In this document: piece by piece, positions 4,541 through 7,648 of the stretch
Layout of the letters: each line of letters starts with the position of its first letter
How positions within the stretch are numbered: position 1 is the first letter of the stretch
Assembly (NCBI GenBank): GCA_021155145.1
Contig: JAJNPX010000258.1
Span: forward strand, 1-7,648
Source: Acidisarcina sp.
Lineage (GTDB): Bacteria > Acidobacteriota > Blastocatellia > Pyrinomonadales > Pyrinomonadaceae
Reading direction: 5' to 3'
DNA: 7,648 bases
Notes under the pieces: generated by a model
Seen by the model: only the letters and a program-made list of their open reading frames with translations
What the model was told of the DNA's origin: nothing
Database searches by the model: none
Translations under genes and position numbers: made by a program

Positions 4541-7500
4541 ATGATCAACAATCCGCTTCAAAACAATACGGTCGGGCTTGGAAAACGAACCAGCCAATCA
4601 CCCGAGCGTGTGGATTTCTCCAAAATCTATACCTCGGCTCAGATCCCGAATCTGATCGAGGTCCAGCGTGAATCTTACAACCGCTTTCTTCAGATGGACC
4701 TGATCCCGGAAGAGCGAGACTCGATCGGACTCCAATCCGTATTCGGCTCGATCTTCCCGGTTTCCGATTTTCGTGAGACCGCGACGCTCGAGTTCGTCGA
4801 ATATCAGATCGGAAACTGGCAGTGCAAGTGCGGAAATCTGGAAGGACTCGAACATCTGCGTGCGAATTGCAAGAACTGCGGCTCGAAGATAAAGGTCGAT
4901 CCTTTCAATCCGGCCGAGGTGCTGTGTAACAACTGCGGCACATTCAACTCGGTCAGGCCAAAGCTTTGCCCGAACTGCGGCGAGCCTGTCGGCCTCAAGC
5001 ACAAGCACGATCAGCAGGAGTGTCAGGAACGCGGAATGTCTTACAGCGTCCCGCTCAAGGTAAAGATACGGCTAACGGTCTTCGATAAAGACCCGGAGAC
5101 CAATGTCTCGACCATCCGCGATATCAAGGAAGAGGACGTGTTCTTCGGCGAGATACCGCTGATGACCGATAACGGGACATTCATCATCAACGGCACCGAG
5201 CGGGTGATCGTTTCACAGCTCCACCGTTCGCCCGGCGTCTTCTTTAAAGGTGACCGCGACGAATATCTGGCCAAGATCATTCCCTATCGCGGCTCGTGGG
5301 TAGAATTCGAATTCGACCAGAAAGGGATACTGCATGCCCGCCTGGGCAAGCGAAAGATCCTTGCGACGATCTTCCTTCGGGCTCTAGGACTGTGGCTCTC
5401 TCCGCAGATCGATATGAAGACCGTGGGCGACAACATTCTCGAAGAGGTCGTGAAGGGAGCCGAATATCCAAACGCCGAGATCCTCAAGCTCTTCTACACC
5501 ACCGACGAGGTCGAGGTCGAAAAAGGAAAGGTTTATCTGAAGGTAAAGGAATCCGGTGAAACGAATCTCGCCGGGATGCGTGCCGAGGAGACGATCAAGG
5601 ACAAGAAGGAAGAGATCACAAAAACCGGTAAAAAGGTAACCAAGGCCGCTCTCGCCGACCTGCGTTCGATGAAGGTCCCGCGGGTCGAGATATCGACCGC
5701 GGATCTAGAGGGAGCCTTTGCTCTGGATGACATCGTAAATACAGAGACCGGCGAGGTCATCGTCGAATCGAACGGCGAGATCGCATCGGGCAAGCTGCAG
5801 CAGTTGATCGAAGAGGGCGTCAGCGGCTTCAAGGTATTTTTTCCAAAGAATGACCGTATCGGCGAGGTCATTTCGGCTACGCTTCGCAAGGACGCGATCG
5901 CTAAGCCGGTGGACGCGCTGCTCGAGATCTACCGCAAGATGCGTCCCGGTGATCCGCCGACCGTTCCGACGGCTTACCATCTGCTTGAAGGGATGTTTTT
6001 CGACGCTCGCCGATTCGACCTCTCGCGTGTCGGCCGGCTGAAATTCAACATTAAGATGGGAAGGCCTGAAAAGGACCGCATCAACGATCCCCTTCTGGCC
6101 CCGACAGACTTCATCGAAGTGGTCAATTACCTGCTTAGGATGAAGCGGGACAGCGAGCATTTCTTTCAGGATGATATCGACCACCTTGGCAACCGCCGCG
6201 TGCGTGCCGTCGGTGAATTGCTCGAGAATCAGTTCCGGATCGGGCTCGAAAGAATGGAACGAGCGATCAAGGAGAAGATGTCCATCCAGCAGGATATGTT
6301 CACCACGATGCCGCGCGACCTTGTGAATGCAAAACCCGTCACGGCCGCCGTACGCGAATTCTTTGGGTCGTCGCAGCTTTCGCAGTTCATGGATCAGACA
6401 AATCCGCTCTCCGAGATCACGCACAAACGACGCCTTTCGGCCCTAGGGCCGGGCGGGCTCTCGCGTGAGCGTGCCGGATTTGAGGTTCGCGACGTCCACC
6501 CAACTCACTACGGCCGCATCTGCCCCATCGAGACACCTGAGGGCCCGAATATCGGACTCATCTCATCGCTCTCGTGCTTTGCCCGTATCAACGAGTATGG
6601 ATTTATCGAGTCACCGTATCGAAGGGTCGTGGACGGCCGCGTGATCGAGTACGTGAAGATCCACAACGGCGGTGATACCAGCTTTAAGCCAAACGAACAC
6701 GTCCCGCAGGAAGATGTGGAAAAGGCCAATCGTAAGGTGGCCAAGGAAGGCGGCAAGATCGCCGAATTCGAACCGTATCCGTTCTATCTGACCGCGTGGG
6801 AAGAGGACAAATGGATCATCGGACAGGCGAACATTGAGCTTGATCCGAAAGGCCATTTGGTCAATGAGCGAAACGCGGCCCGTCAAAAGGGTGAGTTCAT
6901 TACCGCCGACCGGGCAGACATACAGTACATGGACGTATCGCCGAAGCAGTTGGTCTCGGTGGCCGCATCGCTGATCCCGTTCCTTGAGAACGATGACGCT
7001 AACCGTGCGCTCATGGGATCGAACATGCAGCGCCAATCAGTGCCGCTTCTCAGGGCCGAAGCACCCTACGTCGGTACCGGTATGGAGAAGATCGCGGCTC
7101 GGGATTCCGGTGCTGTGGTGATCGCAAAGCGAAACGGCGTCGTCGATTACGTCGATTCCGAGCGGATCATCGTCAAGGCGGACCATCAGGTCGACGGCAC
7201 GATATCTCGCGAGGTGACCGCCGACATTTATTCGCTGGTCAAGTTCAAGCGTTCTAACCAGAACACCTGCATCAACCAGCGTCCCATCGTCTCGGTGGGA
7301 GAGCACGTCCGGAAAGGTCAGGTTATCGCCGATGGCCCCTGCACCGATAAAGGCGAGCTTGCATTGGGCCGAAACGTGTTGGTTGCATTTATGCCGTGGC
7401 GTGGCTACAACTTCGAAGATGCCATTTTGGTTTCCGAGCGCCTCGTAAAGGACGATTTCTATACTTCGATCCACATCGAAGAACTGGAGATCGAGGCTCG

Positions 7501-7648
7501 CGACACAAAGCTTGGGCCCGAGGAGATCACCCGCGACATCCCGAACGTGGGCGAAAATATGCTCCGCGATCTGGACGAGTCCGGCATCATTCGGATCGGT
7601 GCCCAGGTAAAGCCCGGGTCGATCCTCGTCGGAAAGGTCACGCCAAAG
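4541..7648 (+). CDS. rpoB: DNA-directed RNA polymerase beta subunit, 5' part
   Basis: The first 1036 codons of rpoB, open to the window edge with no stop. Beta forms one side of the polymerase cleft and, with beta prime, the active site. Conserved landmarks are in order: [31 protein letters not shown] (protrusion), [14 protein letters not shown], the rifampicin region from G609 ([20 protein letters not shown]), [22 protein letters not shown] and [10 protein letters not shown]. The window ends in the flap domain at VGKVTPK, before the flap tip and the catalytic lysines. In the rifampicin region D618, H628, R631 and S633 keep the sensitive-type residues. It is longer than E. coli beta up to the same point, mainly through insertions at about residues 95-155 and 706-748; the lobe around 282-312 also looks roughly 28 residues longer. 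Start ATG 4541 gives the expected MINNPLQ-type opening; no strong Shine-Dalgarno sequence precedes it. Confidence 0.98.
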   Translation, partial: MINNPLQNNTVGLGKRTSQSPERVDFSKIYTSAQIPNLIEVQRESYNRFLQMDLIPEERDSIGLQSVFGSIFPVSDFRETATLEFVEYQIGNWQCKCGNLEGLEHLRANCKNCGSKIKVDPFNPAEVLCNNCGTFNSVRPKLCPNCGEPVGLKHKHDQQECQERGMSYSVPLKVKIRLTVFDKDPETNVSTIRDIKEEDVFFGEIPLMTDNGTFIINGTERVIVSQLHRSPGVFFKGDRDEYLAKIIPYRGSWVEFEFDQKGILHARLGKRKILATIFLRALGLWLSPQIDMKTVGDNILEEVVKGAEYPNAEILKLFYTTDEVEVEKGKVYLKVKESGETNLAGMRAEETIKDKKEEITKTGKKVTKAALADLRSMKVPRVEISTADLEGAFALDDIVNTETGEVIVESNGEIASGKLQQLIEEGVSGFKVFFPKNDRIGEVISATLRKDAIAKPVDALLEIYRKMRPGDPPTVPTAYHLLEGMFFDARRFDLSRVGRLKFNIKMGRPEKDRINDPLLAPTDFIEVVNYLLRMKRDSEHFFQDDIDHLGNRRVRAVGELLENQFRIGLERMERAIKEKMSIQQDMFTTMPRDLVNAKPVTAAVREFFGSSQLSQFMDQTNPLSEITHKRRLSALGPGGLSRERAGFEVRDVHPTHYGRICPIETPEGPNIGLISSLSCFARINEYGFIESPYRRVVDGRVIEYVKIHNGGDTSFKPNEHVPQEDVEKANRKVAKEGGKIAEFEPYPFYLTAWEEDKWIIGQANIELDPKGHLVNERNAARQKGEFITADRADIQYMDVSPKQLVSVAASLIPFLENDDANRALMGSNMQRQSVPLLRAEAPYVGTGMEKIAARDSGAVVIAKRNGVVDYVDSERIIVKADHQVDGTISREVTADIYSLVKFKRSNQNTCINQRPIVSVGEHVRKGQVIADGPCTDKGELALGRNVLVAFMPWRGYNFEDAILVSERLVKDDFYTSIHIEELEIEARDTKLGPEEITRDIPNVGENMLRDLDESGIIRIGAQVKPGSILVGKVTPK
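4814..5005 (+). other. Double zinc-ribbon insertion in RpoB, about residues 92-155
   Basis: Between EYQIG and [18 protein letters not shown], where E. coli beta has only a few residues (YRLGEPVFDVQECQIRG), about 61 extra residues occur in frame. They hold eight cysteines: C95 and C97 (CKC), C110 and C113 (CKNC), C129 and C132 (CNNC), C143 and C146 (CPNC). The spacing CXC-12-CXXC followed by CXXC-10-CXXC fits two zinc ribbons side by side, each with a typical CXXCG knuckle. A Lys/His-rich segment (KHKH) follows. The insertion sits in the N-terminal part of beta near the protrusion. Zinc binding is inferred from the cysteine pattern. Confidence 0.85.
6656..6784 (+). other. Charged insertion in RpoB, about residues 706-748
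   Basis: After [22 protein letters not shown], where most beta subunits pass almost at once into a YLTA..EEDxYxIAQAN segment, about 42 extra residues occur before [16 protein letters not shown]. They are rich in Lys, Glu, Asp and Asn ([19 protein letters not shown] in the middle, possibly helical) and contain no cysteine. The frame is unbroken and conserved sequence resumes on both sides. The length difference is relative to E. coli recalled from memory. Confidence 0.7.

Noticed and set aside
4814..5005. Possible assembly error or frameshift producing the cysteine-rich RpoB segment
   Set aside because: Length is a multiple of three, conserved beta sequence resumes in frame on both sides, and four regular CXC/CXXC pairs would not arise by chance from a frameshift.
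5705..6424. 239-codon minus-strand open frame inside rpoB
   Set aside because: It lies wholly opposite conserved beta-subunit sequence and its product resembles no family. Strong codon bias in rpoB readily produces such opposite-strand frames.

Overview
The window is a highly conserved bacterial translation/transcription locus, all genes on the + strand: the 3' end of tuf (EF-Tu), rpmG (L33), a tRNA-Trp(CCA), secE, nusG, rplK (L11), rplA (L1), rplJ (L10), rplL (L7/L12) and the first 1036 codons of rpoB (RNA polymerase beta), which runs off the right edge. Every protein gene is intact apart from the two cut by the window ends. The moderately GC-rich coding sequence, the long Ala/Glu-rich tail on L10, the cysteine-rich insertion in RpoB and the short-period repeats between genes suggest a bacterium outside the model phyla. 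Acidobacteriota (Blastocatellia/Pyrinomonadales-like) is my best guess, but it rests on general resemblance, not on a search.

Layout. 1-592: tuf tail, rpmG and tRNA-Trp, separated by two fold-back repeats made of 7-base units. 593-1406: secE and nusG, 13 bases apart. 1452-2676: rplK and rplA, separated by a third 7-base fold-back repeat whose first unit supplies the rplK stop codon. 2696-4128: rplJ and rplL, separated by an unusually long 236-base spacer that can fold into at least three strong hairpins. 4129-4540: a 412-base spacer with a row of possible hairpins and no gene. 4541-7648: rpoB.

The genes serve linked tasks. EF-Tu, tRNA-Trp, L33, L11, L1, L10 and L7/L12 belong to the translation apparatus; L11, L10 and L7/L12 build the stalk base and stalk that recruit EF-Tu and EF-G. 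SecE is part of the protein export channel. NusG binds RNA polymerase and couples it to ribosomes or Rho, and RpoB is the polymerase beta subunit.

The most notable points are: (1) an about 61-residue insertion in the N-terminal part of RpoB with eight cysteines arranged as two zinc ribbons; (2) a second, charged insertion of about 42 residues in RpoB downstream of the rifampicin region; (3) three gene gaps each holding a 7-base tandem repeat followed by its own diverged reverse complement; (4) a structured rplJ-rplL spacer in a locus with no room for the usual leader before rplJ; (5) an about 94-residue low-complexity acidic tail on L10. Comparisons with E. coli RpoB are from memory. No alignment, folding or database search was run.
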